Assembly: GCA_017622845.1 (NCBI GenBank)
Contig: JAGAQJ010000016.1
Span: forward strand, 1-64,000
From: Lachnospiraceae bacterium
GTDB lineage: Bacteria > Bacillota > Clostridia > Lachnospirales > Lachnospiraceae
Length of the DNA stretch: 64,000 nucleotides
Reading direction: 5' to 3'
Positions 26,287-35,169 of the stretch are shown one piece after another (position 1 is the stretch's first letter; each line of letters starts with the position of its first letter). The position numbers were made by a program, and so were the translations under genes. Below the pieces are notes generated by a model. That model saw only the letters and a list, made by a program, of their open reading frames with translations, did no database searches and was not told where the DNA came from.

Positions 26287-27711
26287 CTATGTCCTGTCTG
26301 ACCAGTAACTTTTTTCTTCCTCTTTGATTTCTTTTACCATCGTTTTGATCGCGGTCGTCTGATTTTGGTCCACGCCCTCTGTACTGTCAGGCTGGAATAA
26401 TATCTTAAGAGTCAGAAGCATCAGCTTTAAATCAAGCCATACACTGTAATTTTCAATATAGAACAAATCAAGCTTGAGCTTGTCATAGGGAGTCGTATTG
26501 TATTTGCCGTATACCTGTGCATAGCCTGCAAGCCCTGCCTTAACCTTCGTCCGGAACGTGAACTCAGGAATCTCCTCCTGATACTGTCTGATAATCTCAG
26601 GCCGCTCAGGTCTTGGACCGATAAAGGACATCTCTCCTTTTAAGATATTAAAAAGCTGTGGAAGCTCATCAATCCTTACCTTTCTGATAAACCTGCCTAT
26701 CGGTGTGATCCGGCTGTCATTTTTGGAGGCAAGCTTCGCAACACCGTCCTTCTCGGCATCTGTCCTCATGCTGCGGAACTTCAATATCCGAAATTCCTGC
26801 ATATCGCGCGTACAGCGCACCTGCTGATACAGTACCGGACCGCCGTCATACAGCTTGATGGCAATCGCCGTAATCAGCATAAAGGGCGATGCGAGCACCA
26901 CTAATATCAGTGCGCACACAACATCAATCAGCCGCTTTACAAAACGCTGCTCAATCGTCATTGCGTATTCTCTTGTAAGCAGAATCGGCGTGTCAAAAAG
27001 ATGAAGCTGGTCAGAGCCTTGGATCATAATATCCGGAAGCTTGGGCATCATATAGACTCTGATACTCCTGCTATAGCAGAATTTCAGCAGCTTATTCCGA
27101 AGCGCCGTGTTGATATCCCACAGCACCACACCATCATATCCGTTCATGATTTCCTGCTCAATTGCCTGTCTGCCTTCACTTTCGTAAACACACTTTACAA
27201 TGTTGTATTTATCCTTCCGCGTTGCAAACTTTTTGAGAATATCCTCAATCGGACGCTCTCCGCTGATAAATAACAGTTTTTTAGGCGGAAAGAACCGCTG
27301 ATAGAGCTTGTGGCTGATAAACGTCCACACGGCTGATACGCAGAATTGCGCAAGCATCATCAGCAGCAGCGGATACGGCGTGACAAGCCCCAGCGACAGC
27401 AGCGATATCTGAAAATAGGACACCACATTCGCGCAAATCAGCGAAATCACCTGTGAAAAAAAGACGTCCATCGGCTTTAAATAGCCCACCTTGAGTCCGC
27501 CGTATGTGGCTGTAAAAAATAAAAGCAATATAAAATAAACAGCAGCCAGAAGCCAGAAGCCCTTTCTGTGAAAGCTTCTCCACATGCCGTTTTGCATAAT
27601 GTCATTGTATACCCTCTGCCAGACATAAATATACAGGATTGTCTGAAAAACCAGCCCTATCAATGACATTTGTAATATAATTGTTCTTTTTGCTGCCTCT
27701 ATACGTCCCAC
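26287..27711 (-). CDS. Undecaprenyl-phosphate sugar-1-phosphate transferase (WcaJ/CpsE type)
   Basis: 474 residues. Four N-terminal membrane spans (about residues 10-130), a Rossmann-like middle domain, then the bacterial sugar transferase domain: KRLIDVVCALILVVLASPFM, GGPVLYQQVRCTRDMQEF, ILKFRSMRTDAE, RIDELPQLFNILKGEMSFIGPRPE and YAQVYGKYNTTPYDKL. It starts repeat-unit assembly by moving a sugar phosphate to undecaprenyl phosphate. Start GTG 27711 with GGAGG six bases before. The first sugar (Glc, Gal or another) cannot be told from sequence. Confidence 0.95.
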   Translation of the reverse strand: MGRIEAAKRTIILQMSLIGLVFQTILYIYVWQRVYNDIMQNGMWRSFHRKGFWLLAAVYFILLLFFTATYGGLKVGYLKPMDVFFSQVISLICANVVSYFQISLLSLGLVTPYPLLLMMLAQFCVSAVWTFISHKLYQRFFPPKKLLFISGERPIEDILKKFATRKDKYNIVKCVYESEGRQAIEQEIMNGYDGVVLWDINTALRNKLLKFCYSRSIRVYMMPKLPDIMIQGSDQLHLFDTPILLTREYAMTIEQRFVKRLIDVVCALILVVLASPFMLITAIAIKLYDGGPVLYQQVRCTRDMQEFRILKFRSMRTDAEKDGVAKLASKNDSRITPIGRFIRKVRIDELPQLFNILKGEMSFIGPRPERPEIIRQYQEEIPEFTFRTKVKAGLAGYAQVYGKYNTTPYDKLKLDLFYIENYSVWLDLKLMLLTLKILFQPDSTEGVDQNQTTAIKTMVKEIKEEEKSYWSDRT

Positions 27712-27726
27712 ATCCGGCCTCCACTG

Positions 27727-28506
27727 TTATATTCTTCTAAGTACTGCCCTGCATGCCCAAAATAACATGCAATAAGCGCTTTGGATAACAGAAAGCTTCT
27801 CCTGCCTGCGGTAAAGCCTCCAGATTCTTTCCACTGCCGCCAGCTTATTGGAGGACAGTGTATTCTCACTTCTTCTATATTTAACCAGATTCCTGTCAAT
27901 GCCATAACCGGCACCGTGCTTTTTGAGGATTTGCCACCACGCAGCCGTATCCTCGCTTGCCACACAGGGCATCAGAATATCTTCATCCGGTATTATTTTC
28001 CTGTCAATCATCACTGTTGAGGTAAAGATTGTCGTATTTTTTAAAGCCTGCCGGTACGTAATCTGCTCCGGCACATGTACAATCTTTCCAAGTCCCCTGC
28101 CTGATTCGTCCGCAAATTCATACCCCATAAATACGAATCCGGCCTGCGGATTCATTTTCTGAATCGTTCGAAGCGCCTCAACTTCCGTGCCAAGCTTATC
28201 AGGAAGCCAGATATCGTCCGCATCTAAAAAACACAGATATTGTCCGGCAGCCTCCTTGATTCCGCGGTTTCTTGCCTTTGCTGCGCCGCCGTTTTCACGC
28301 TGCGCGACAAGTCTGATACGCCCGTCTTCTTTCTCTTTTGTCTCAATGAGCGCCCTGCTGCCGTCAGTTGAGCAGTCATCTACAAGCAAAAGCTCCCATT
28401 TCGTATAAGTCTGTGCCTGCACACAGCCAATCGTTTCCTCAAGAAATTTCTCTGCATTGTATACAGGTACCACGATGCTCACAAGTCCGCTTTTTCGTTC
28501 TGTCAT
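27727..28506 (-). CDS. GT2 family glycosyltransferase
   Basis: 259 residues. GLVSIVVPVYNAEKFLEETI, LLVDDCSTDGSRALI, ARNRGIKEAAGQYLCFLDADDIW with the DADD metal motif at about residue 95, and a C-terminal SEDTAAWWQILKKHG acceptor region. The length and the pattern match EpsE/TuaG-type glycosyltransferases. It lies 2 bases after the stop of the next upstream GT2 gene and 15 bases before the sugar-phosphate transferase gene, so all three are one unit. Confidence 0.9.
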   Translation of the reverse strand: MTERKSGLVSIVVPVYNAEKFLEETIGCVQAQTYTKWELLLVDDCSTDGSRALIETKEKEDGRIRLVAQRENGGAAKARNRGIKEAAGQYLCFLDADDIWLPDKLGTEVEALRTIQKMNPQAGFVFMGYEFADESGRGLGKIVHVPEQITYRQALKNTTIFTSTVMIDRKIIPDEDILMPCVASEDTAAWWQILKKHGAGYGIDRNLVKYRRSENTLSSNKLAAVERIWRLYRRQEKLSVIQSAYCMLFWACRAVLRRI

Positions 28507-28508
28507 AT

Positions 28509-29450
28509 CTAAAATTCATCCTTAACAAGGTATTTGGGTCTGTCCTTTACTTCCATGTACATCTTGCTCATATACTGCCCCATAATCCCAAGGCATAAAA
28601 GCTGTACTCCGCCAATCAGTGAAATAATACACATCATCGACGGCCAGCCTGCAACCGGATCGCCGTATATCAGCGCTCTTACAAAGATAAAGATCATAAA
28701 CATAAATGCGATGCCGCAGAATAAAATGCCGAATACCGATGCAATGGACAAGGGTGCAGTGGAAAATGCCATGATGCCGTCAAGCGAGTACAGAAACAGC
28801 TTCCAAAATGACCATTTTGTCTCCCCTGCTGCTCTCTGTACATTCTCATATTCAAGCCATTTCGTCTGATAGCCCACCCATCCGAAAATTCCTTTGGAAA
28901 AGCGGTTATACTCTTTCATAGATAAAATGGCATCTGTCACCTGTCTTGTCATGAGCCTGTAGTCTCTTGCCCCGTCTACAATCTCGGTCTTTGATATTTT
29001 TCTCATAAGACCATAAAAACGTCTGGCAAAAAAAGAGCGAATCGGAGGTTCCCCTTTTCTGTCCACACGTCTGGTCGCTACAGAATCATAGCCCTGTTCG
29101 ATATATCCATACATCTCAGGTAAAATCGCCGGAGGGTCCTGCAAATCTGCATCCATAAGTACGATAAAGTCCCCTGATGCCTTCTCAAGCCCTGCGATAA
29201 TGGCAGCTTCTTTTCCAAAATTGCGCGAAAAGGATATCAAATGTATGCGCTCGTCTTTCTCCCGAAGCGCCTTCACGGCTGCAACTGTCTTATCCCTGGA
29301 GCCGTCGTCAACAAATATGAATTCAAACTCCACATCCTTTTCATGAAAAAAGTCCTGCTGCTTCACTGTCTCCGCATAGAAAAGAGGCACGCTCTCTTCC
29401 TCGTTATAGCACGGGACAATAATGCTTAACGTCTTTGCATATGTCTTCAA
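28509..29450 (-). CDS. DPMS/GtrB-like polyprenyl-phosphate glycosyltransferase
   Basis: About 313 residues. GT-A domain with LSIIVPCYNEEESVPLFYAE, FIFVDDGSRDKT, ISFSRNFGKEAAIIAGL and LMDADLQDPPAIL, the DPM1/GtrB signature, followed by two C-terminal membrane spans (about residues 225-290). Such enzymes load a sugar onto undecaprenyl phosphate for later transfer outside the cell. TTG 29450 has GGAGGA seven bases before and avoids overlap with the Spo0A-like gene; ATG 29489 has no clear ribosome site. The GtrA flippase and Gtr transferase partners are not evident, though the membrane protein at 281-2113 could fill the last role. Confidence 0.9.
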   Translation of the reverse strand: MKTYAKTLSIIVPCYNEEESVPLFYAETVKQQDFFHEKDVEFEFIFVDDGSRDKTVAAVKALREKDERIHLISFSRNFGKEAAIIAGLEKASGDFIVLMDADLQDPPAILPEMYGYIEQGYDSVATRRVDRKGEPPIRSFFARRFYGLMRKISKTEIVDGARDYRLMTRQVTDAILSMKEYNRFSKGIFGWVGYQTKWLEYENVQRAAGETKWSFWKLFLYSLDGIMAFSTAPLSIASVFGILFCGIAFMFMIFIFVRALIYGDPVAGWPSMMCIISLIGGVQLLCLGIMGQYMSKMYMEVKDRPKYLVKDEF

Positions 29451-29466
29451 TGAATCATCCTCCAAC

Positions 29467-29844
29467 TCAATCTCCCTGATCTGCTGCATCTCTGAAAAAT
29501 TCGACCAATTTTTCTATGACTTCTTTATTTGTAGGTCTTATACTTCCATCTCCATACACATCGCCGAAAAAGGCTTTCAGAGTCTCCTGTTCTCCTTTTG
29601 TCCATGCAGTTTCGATGGCATTTCTGATAGCCCGTTCAACCTGTTTGTCAGTCGTTGAGAAAAGTTTTGCTACTTCAGGATATAGAAGCTTTGTGACAGA
29701 GTTGAGAGTTTCAGGCTTGCTGTACGCCACCCAGACTGCTTCCCGCAGATAACGATAACCTTTTTGCCTTGACTGAAATCCCATTTTAACCATATGGTAT
29801 GTAGTCTGCCTGAGTATATCTACCCGAGAACACTTACCACCCAT
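29467..29844 (-). CDS. Standalone Spo0A C-terminal DNA-binding domain protein
   Basis: 125 residues. It consists almost only of the Spo0A effector domain: KGYRYLREAVWVAYSKPETL, SVTKLLYPEVAKLFSTTDKQ, VERAIRNAIETAWTKGE and a final PTNKEVIEKLVEFF. All helices of the domain, including the recognition helix region (TTDKQVERAIRNAIE), are present, while the N-terminal phospho-receiver domain is absent. ATG 29844 has GGAGG five bases before. It sits inside the glycan operon and could regulate it without phosphorylation, perhaps through 0A-like boxes; none was found in the nearby intergenic sequence by eye. A full-length Spo0A presumably exists elsewhere. Confidence 0.87.
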   Translation of the reverse strand: MGGKCSRVDILRQTTYHMVKMGFQSRQKGYRYLREAVWVAYSKPETLNSVTKLLYPEVAKLFSTTDKQVERAIRNAIETAWTKGEQETLKAFFGDVYGDGSIRPTNKEVIEKLVEFFRDAADQGD

Positions 29845-29911
29845 ATTTACCTCCATCAAAATCCCCTTAATTCACAGCTATACCACCATGCACTAGCTGC
29901 TCCTGTCCTTT

Positions 29912-30853
29912 CTACAGTCTGGCGTCCTTAACATTTTCCCTGAACCAGTCATATGCAAGCTGAACACCCTCTTCCAGCTCTACTTTATGCGTCCAGCCCA
30001 GATTATGAAGCTTTGTCACATCTGTAAGCTTTCTCGGCGTTCCGTCAGGCATATCCGTATTCCATACGATCTCGCCAGTGTATCCCACTACGCGCTGAAC
30101 AGTCTGCGCCAGCTCCTTAATAGTAACCTCCTTGCCTGTTCCAATATTGACATGCTGCTCTCCGTCATAATTTTCCAGCAGGAACACGCATGCATCTGCC
30201 ATATCATCTACATACAGAAATTCACGCAGCGGCGTCCCTGTTCCCCACAGCTCAACACTTGGAGCGTTGTTTATTTTGGCATCATGAAATTTTCGAATCA
30301 TGGCAGGCATCACATGGGAGCCTGATAAATCATAATTGTCATGCGGGCCATAGAGGTTGGTCGGCATACAGCTGATAAAATCATCGCCATACTGTCTCTT
30401 ATAAAATTTACACATCTCCAGACCGGAAATCTTCGCAATCGCATAAGCTTCATTCGTTTCCTCCAAAGGACCTGTCAACAGCGCGTCCTCCGGAATCGGC
30501 TGCGGAGCCATTTTCGGGTAAATGCAGGTACTTCCAAGAAATAAAAGCTTCTTTACTTTATAATCATGGCAGCATTGAATCACATTACACTGTATCTGAA
30601 GATTTTCATATGCAAATTCCGCCGGCGCAGTGTTATTGGCATTAATGCCGCCGACCTTTGCTGCTGCAAGCACTACCACATCAGGTCGCTCGGCTTCAAA
30701 AAAGTCTCTTACCGCCTGTTGATTAGTAAGATCAAGCTCCTTATGTGTCCTTCCGATAATATTGCCGTATCCCTTTGCTTTTAGATTTCTTACAATGGCA
30801 GAACCTACAAGCCCTCTGTGTCCTGCCACATATATTTTATCTGACTGATTCAT
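29912..30853 (-). CDS. fcl: GDP-L-fucose synthase
   Basis: 313 residues, extended SDR. It epimerises and reduces GDP-4-keto-6-deoxymannose to GDP-L-fucose. Seen: [16 protein letters not shown] (NADP binding), [37 protein letters not shown] with the catalytic serine region, and [17 protein letters not shown] with the YxxxK pair. These are all diagnostic for Fcl/WcaG. It follows gmd across a 174-base gap filled by a repeat element; the neighbouring gmd gene supplies its substrate. Confidence 0.96.
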   Translation of the reverse strand: MNQSDKIYVAGHRGLVGSAIVRNLKAKGYGNIIGRTHKELDLTNQQAVRDFFEAERPDVVVLAAAKVGGINANNTAPAEFAYENLQIQCNVIQCCHDYKVKKLLFLGSTCIYPKMAPQPIPEDALLTGPLEETNEAYAIAKISGLEMCKFYKRQYGDDFISCMPTNLYGPHDNYDLSGSHVMPAMIRKFHDAKINNAPSVELWGTGTPLREFLYVDDMADACVFLLENYDGEQHVNIGTGKEVTIKELAQTVQRVVGYTGEIVWNTDMPDGTPRKLTDVTKLHNLGWTHKVELEEGVQLAYDWFRENVKDARL

Positions 30854-30893
30854 CCCTAAAACCTTACTCCTTCCATATGCTCATGTACTGTTT

Positions 30894-31031
30894 GTAACAG
30901 TTCAGCCATACTGCTTCCTGTTACCGGACTCAATCCATGCCAAACCACTTCGCGGTGGCTTGATGCCTAATGCAATTTACGCATTCTCACGCACTCTGCA
31001 GCAAGTGCGTAGCGCTGTACTGAACAATTAC
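30894..31031. repeat. Intergenic repeat element between gmd and fcl
   Basis: Starts with GTAACAGTTCAGCC, continues through a mini-hairpin ending CTTCCTGTTACC, then a body with ACCACTTCGCGGTGG and GCACTCTGCAGC-type hairpins. It closely resembles 47230-47358 and less closely 25041-25172. Its right end contains the complement of the gmd stop codon (31028-31030). Confidence 0.85.
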
Positions 31032-32092
31032 CTTTTATTTCTGTATTCTTCACACGACATGCCTGCAATTTCCTTCAAATCAGCGTCCATCATCATTGAA
31101 ACAAGCTGCTTAAAGTCCACCTTTCGCTTCCAGCCAAGCTCTTTCTCTGCCTTCGCCGGATTTCCCCAAAGGAATTCTACCTCTGCCGGACGGTAAAATT
31201 CAGGGTTGACATCGACAAGAAGCTTTCCTGTCTCTGTATCATATCCCTTCTCATTAACGCCCTCGCCTTCCCAGCGGATATGGATGCCAAGCTCCTCAAA
31301 TGCCGCCTCGACAAACTGGCGGACGGTGTGCGTCTCATTGGTGGCAAGCACGTAATCACCAGGAGCCTTCTGCTGAAGCATCAGCCACATTCCCTCAACA
31401 TAATCTCCTGCAAATCCCCAGTCTCTCTTTGCATTCATATTTCCAAGAGAAAGCTTTTCCTGCTTTCCTGCTATCATATTTGCAATCGCAAGCGTAATTT
31501 TTCTTGTAACAAAATTCTCACCGCGTCTTGGCGACTCATGATTAAACAAAATACCATTGCAGGCAAACATATTGTAAGATTCTCTGTAATTTACAGTAAT
31601 CCAATAAGAATAAAGCTTTGCAGCGCCATAAGGACTCTTTGGATAGAATGGTGTTGCCTCGCTCTGCGGTGCAGTCTCAGGAAGTCCGCCGAAAAGCTCG
31701 GAAGTTGATGCCTGATAATATCTGCAGTTGCCGCCGTTTACCCTGATTGCCTCCAAAAGCTTTAAGGTACTGACTCCTGTCGCATCAGCCGTATATTCAG
31801 GAACCTCAAAGGACACGCCTACATGGGATTGTGCCGCAAGATTATAAACCTCTGTCGGTCTGATTTCTCCGATAATTCTCATAAGATTTGAGGAGTCCGT
31901 CGTATCTGCAAAATGCAGGAAGAACTTTACCTTATAGTAATCAGATTGAATCAGATGGTCGATACGCATCGTATTCGAGATGCTGTGCCTTCTGATTAAT
32001 CCATGTACCTCATAGCCCTTCTCAAGCAAAAACTCCGCAAGGTAGGAACCGTCCTGTCCTGTTATACCTGTAATCAATGCTATATTATTCAT
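31028..32092 (-). CDS. gmd: GDP-mannose 4,6-dehydratase
   Basis: 354 residues, extended SDR. It makes GDP-4-keto-6-deoxy-D-mannose, the first step of GDP-fucose synthesis. Seen: [51 protein letters not shown] and [15 protein letters not shown] with the catalytic Tyr/Lys, and [16 protein letters not shown]; all family-specific. ATG 32092 with an AAAGGAAA site; a sigma-A promoter lies 70 bases upstream. Its stop codon is part of a repeat border. Confidence 0.97.
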   Translation of the reverse strand: MNNIALITGITGQDGSYLAEFLLEKGYEVHGLIRRHSISNTMRIDHLIQSDYYKVKFFLHFADTTDSSNLMRIIGEIRPTEVYNLAAQSHVGVSFEVPEYTADATGVSTLKLLEAIRVNGGNCRYYQASTSELFGGLPETAPQSEATPFYPKSPYGAAKLYSYWITVNYRESYNMFACNGILFNHESPRRGENFVTRKITLAIANMIAGKQEKLSLGNMNAKRDWGFAGDYVEGMWLMLQQKAPGDYVLATNETHTVRQFVEAAFEELGIHIRWEGEGVNEKGYDTETGKLLVDVNPEFYRPAEVEFLWGNPAKAEKELGWKRKVDFKQLVSMMMDADLKEIAGMSCEEYRNKR

Positions 32093-32161
32093 ACAATACC
32101 TGTTTCCTTTCTGGATATCATTGTGTTATTGTCATTGTGGAAAGCATTCCCAGACACATCT

Positions 32162-32190
32162 AGTATACATATTATTTGCCAATCTGACAA
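32162..32190 (-). promoter_or_regulatory. Sigma-A type promoter upstream of gmd
   Basis: On the minus strand TTGTCA (32185-32190), 17-base spacer, TATACT (32162-32167). Start of transcription near 32155, giving a leader of about 60 bases. It would drive the polysaccharide genes from gmd downwards, apart from leuA and rmlD. Confidence 0.7.
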
Positions 32191-32195
32191 GTTTT

Positions 32196-33053
32196 TTACA
32201 GTTCCTTTATATATTCGGCAATCGCCTTTTCCCAGTCTGCAAACATATGATTTGTGGTAAGCTTCAGCATATAATTCTCCAGTACGGAATATGCCGGTCT
32301 TGGCGCTACGATTCCAGTCGTATTTTTATCATACTGCTCTGTTGTAACCGTCTCGACAACCGTAGACTTTCCTGCAAGTCTGTAGATTTCTCTCGTAAAA
32401 TCAGCCCAGTTTGTGATTCCTTCGCAGGTGCCATGGAACAATCCGAAGTTGTCTGTCGGAAGCAGGTATGCGATAGCCTTTGCAAGCTCGTCCGCACTCG
32501 TCGGCGAACCGAACTGGTCTCCGACTACAGTTACCTTGTCATGATTCTCTGACAGCCCGAGCATGGTTTTGACAAAATTCTTTCCGTCGCCATAGAGCCA
32601 TGCTGTACGGATAATAAAATAATCCTTTGCAAATTCCCTGACAAAATTCTCGCCTGCAAGCTTTGTCTTGCCATATACAGCCTTAGGATTCGGAGTGTCA
32701 AACTCTGTATACGGAGTGTCTGCATGTCCGTCAAATACATAATCCGTAGAAATGTGCATCAGCTTTGCATTGCAGTCCGAAGCCGCAATACTCAGATTTC
32801 TTGGTCCGATTGCATTGATTTTGTATGCATTGTCAATATCGGTCTCACACCCGTTTACGTTTGTATGTGCTGCGCAGTTGATAATTGCGTAAGGCCTGAC
32901 TTCTGATACAAGCTGCTGAACTGCATCAATATTTGTGATATCAAGCTCTCCCACGTCTGTATTTACGCACTCATACTCTGTACTATTGTGGTATATCTTG
33001 TTAATTGCACGTCCTAACTGCCCATTGCATCCTGTCACGATTATCTTTTTCAT
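32196..33053 (-). CDS. rfbD: dTDP-4-dehydrorhamnose reductase
   Basis: 285 residues. RmlD-type SDR: IIVTGCNGQLGRAI, ADHT-like CAAHTNVNGCETD, HISTDYVFDGHADTPYTEFD with the serine, and NPKAVYGKTKLAGENFV with the Tyr/Lys pair. It completes dTDP-L-rhamnose. The rmlA, rmlB and rmlC genes are not in this window, so they must lie elsewhere. It starts 24 bases after the leuA stop, so the two may share a transcript. Some RmlD-like proteins reduce other 4-keto sugars; the substrate is by homology only. Confidence 0.88.
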   Translation of the reverse strand: MKKIIVTGCNGQLGRAINKIYHNSTEYECVNTDVGELDITNIDAVQQLVSEVRPYAIINCAAHTNVNGCETDIDNAYKINAIGPRNLSIAASDCNAKLMHISTDYVFDGHADTPYTEFDTPNPKAVYGKTKLAGENFVREFAKDYFIIRTAWLYGDGKNFVKTMLGLSENHDKVTVVGDQFGSPTSADELAKAIAYLLPTDNFGLFHGTCEGITNWADFTREIYRLAGKSTVVETVTTEQYDKNTTGIVAPRPAYSVLENYMLKLTTNHMFADWEKAIAEYIKEL

Positions 33054-33077
33054 ATTCTTTTCCTTTCCACGATATCA

Positions 33078-34760
33078 TTATTTTTTCTCACCAAGTCCCA
33101 GTCTATTCACAGCGGAAAAAATCGCCCTCACCGAAGCTCTTGTAATATTGGAGCTGACACCCACGCCGTATGTCACGGCTCCTTCGTTGGAATCAAGCAT
33201 ATGGATGTATGCCGCCGCCTGAGAGTTCGAACCGCTCTGCAATGCATGTTCCTCATAATCCAGCACTTTGATACGGATATCCAGCGCCTCCTGAAGTCCT
33301 CTCTGTACGGCGTCAATCGGTCCGTTTCCTTTCGCCGTAAAGGTCTTTGTCTCGCCATGGTCAGTGTAAGTAACCTCCACAAGTGTATCAAACTCTGTGT
33401 CCGTCTCATCTGACAGGTCGTCCACGCGAAGCTTTTTGAAATGAATCGGCTCCTTTTTGTCAAGATAACATGCTCTGAACTGCTCCATAATCTGCTCCGG
33501 CGCCACTTCGCCCTGCGCCTCGGAAAGCTTCTGAATGACATTGGCAAATTCCTTGTGCATGCCCTTCGGAAGCTTGAAGCCAAAATAGGTATCCATGACA
33601 AACGCTACGCCGCCTTTTCCCGACTGCGAATTAATGCGTACGATAGGTTCGTATTCGCGTCCGATATCGGCAGGATCAATGGGCAGATAAGGAACCTCCC
33701 AGTACTGGTTGTTCCGCTCCTTCATTGCCTGAATGCCCTTGTTGATTGCGTCCTGATGCGAGCCGCTGAAAGCTGTAAATACCAGCTTACCGGCATAAGG
33801 GTGCCTCGGGTGAATCGGCATTTTGACACACCGCTCATAGATTTCTATGATTTCATTGATTTTGTCAATCTTCAGTTCAGGGTCAATCCCCTGTGAAAAC
33901 ATGTTGTAAGCAAGATTCATGATATCCACATTGCCTGTCCGTTCACCATTTCCAAACAAGGTTCCCTCTACCCGGTCAGCACCTGCAAGCATTGCCAGCT
34001 CTGCCGAAGCCACGCCGGTTCCCCTGTCGTTATGCGGGTGGATACTCAGAATAATGCTTTCCCTGTTCTTAAAATGCCTGTTCATCCACTCAATCTGATC
34101 GGCATATACGTTCGGCGTATTCATCTCAACCGTAGACGGCAGATTGATGATAATCGGATTTTCCCGGGTCGCTCCCCATGCTTCCTGCACTGCGGTACAG
34201 ATATCCAGCGCAAAGTCCAGCTCTGTTCCCGTAAAGCTCTCCGGCGAATACTCGAGAATAATTTTTCCTGAAAACTTTGCTGCCCGTTCCTTTACCATAT
34301 TGGTTCCCTTGACGGCAATTTCCTTAATCTGCTCCTTATCCATATGGAAAACGACATCTCTTTGCAGTGTGGAGGTAGAATTATAAATGTGCACAACCGC
34401 CTGCTTACACCCTTCAATTGCCTCAAAGGTCCTGTCAATCAGCTCCTCCCTGCACTGCGTAAGCACCTGAACGCGTACATCGTCCGGTATCAGCCGGCGC
34501 TCTATCAATTGGCGGAGGAAGTCAAACTCAATCTGGCTTGCCGCCGGAAAACCAACTTCAATTTCCTTAAAGCCCATATTGACCAAATACTGAAAAAATT
34601 CAATCTTCTCCCCTACTACCATCGGATCAATCAACGCCTGATTGCCGTCTCTTAAGTCAACACTGCACCAGACCGGCGCTTTCTCAATCTCTTTATTCGG
34701 CCATTCCCTATCCGGATAATCAACCACTGGATTTCTCTTATATCGTTTATAATTAAGCAT
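33078..34760 (-). CDS. leuA: 2-isopropylmalate synthase (long form)
   Basis: 560 residues, the LeuA type 2 length. It condenses acetyl-CoA with 2-oxoisovalerate, the first step of leucine synthesis. Seen: WCSVDLRDGNQALIDPM (metal site), LSIHPHNDRGTGVASAELA with the HxH metal ligands, and EGTLFGNGERTGNVDIM. The C-terminal 130 residues form the leucine-binding regulatory domain (ending LDSNEGAVTYGVGVSSN). ATG 34760 with GGAGGAG upstream. No T-box or leader peptide was seen in the 111-base upstream gap. Its position among envelope genes is without obvious logic. Confidence 0.97.
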   Translation of the reverse strand: MLNYKRYKRNPVVDYPDREWPNKEIEKAPVWCSVDLRDGNQALIDPMVVGEKIEFFQYLVNMGFKEIEVGFPAASQIEFDFLRQLIERRLIPDDVRVQVLTQCREELIDRTFEAIEGCKQAVVHIYNSTSTLQRDVVFHMDKEQIKEIAVKGTNMVKERAAKFSGKIILEYSPESFTGTELDFALDICTAVQEAWGATRENPIIINLPSTVEMNTPNVYADQIEWMNRHFKNRESIILSIHPHNDRGTGVASAELAMLAGADRVEGTLFGNGERTGNVDIMNLAYNMFSQGIDPELKIDKINEIIEIYERCVKMPIHPRHPYAGKLVFTAFSGSHQDAINKGIQAMKERNNQYWEVPYLPIDPADIGREYEPIVRINSQSGKGGVAFVMDTYFGFKLPKGMHKEFANVIQKLSEAQGEVAPEQIMEQFRACYLDKKEPIHFKKLRVDDLSDETDTEFDTLVEVTYTDHGETKTFTAKGNGPIDAVQRGLQEALDIRIKVLDYEEHALQSGSNSQAAAYIHMLDSNEGAVTYGVGVSSNITRASVRAIFSAVNRLGLGEKK

Positions 34761-34834
34761 TTTTCTCCTCCATCATCTAATTTTGTTACAAATTTGTATC
34801 ATCAGGCAGTGGAACACGCGCCCATGTGCATGAA

Positions 34835-34861
34835 ATTAGCCCGAATATCCTTCGGGCTAAT
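34835..34861 (-). terminator. Hairpin after the HPr-like gene
   Basis: ATTAGCCCGAA (34835-34845) pairs perfectly with TTCGGGCTAAT (34851-34861) around a 5-base loop. On the minus strand the arm is followed by TTTCATG, so the T-run is short. Confidence 0.6.
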
Positions 34862-34871
34862 CGAATATTTC

Positions 34872-35135
34872 CTACTCCCCTAAGCCGTCCTCTATAGACT
34901 TGACTATAGCGGACAATGCCTCATTCTCATCCGGACCTTCGCAAATAATCTCAATCTCATCTCCACACTTGACACATGCACCAAGAACGCTGAGTACACT
35001 CTTGGCGTTCGCTGTATTTTCGCGGAAAGCGAAGGTTATCCGCGAGCGATACTGCATCGCTTCCTTGCACAGGATTCCTGCCGGACGCAGATGCAGCCCT
35101 GTTGGGTTTTTAATTACTGCCTTTTGGCTTACCAT
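34872..35135 (-). CDS. HPr family phosphocarrier protein
   Basis: 87 residues, normal HPr length. It has GLHLRPAGIL with the phosphorylated histidine at about residue 13-15, and NAKSVLSVLGACVKCGDEI with the regulatory serine (Ser46 type). HPr passes phosphate from enzyme I to sugar permeases, and the serine form acts with CcpA. Since the histidine is present, it is not a Crh-type protein. The ATG at 35135 is preceded by GGAGGG at 6 bases; ATG 35141 would leave no spacing. It lies 34 bases after glmM and no PTS permease is near. Confidence 0.9.
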   Translation of the reverse strand: MVSQKAVIKNPTGLHLRPAGILCKEAMQYRSRITFAFRENTANAKSVLSVLGACVKCGDEIEIICEGPDENEALSAIVKSIEDGLGE

Positions 35136-35169
35136 ATTCATCCCTCCGTATCAACACATAAAATATTGT

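Noticed and set aside
34761-34871. T-box or leader peptide ahead of leuA
   Set aside because: Only 111 bases with the HPr terminator in it; no T-box core, no leucine-rich short ORF.
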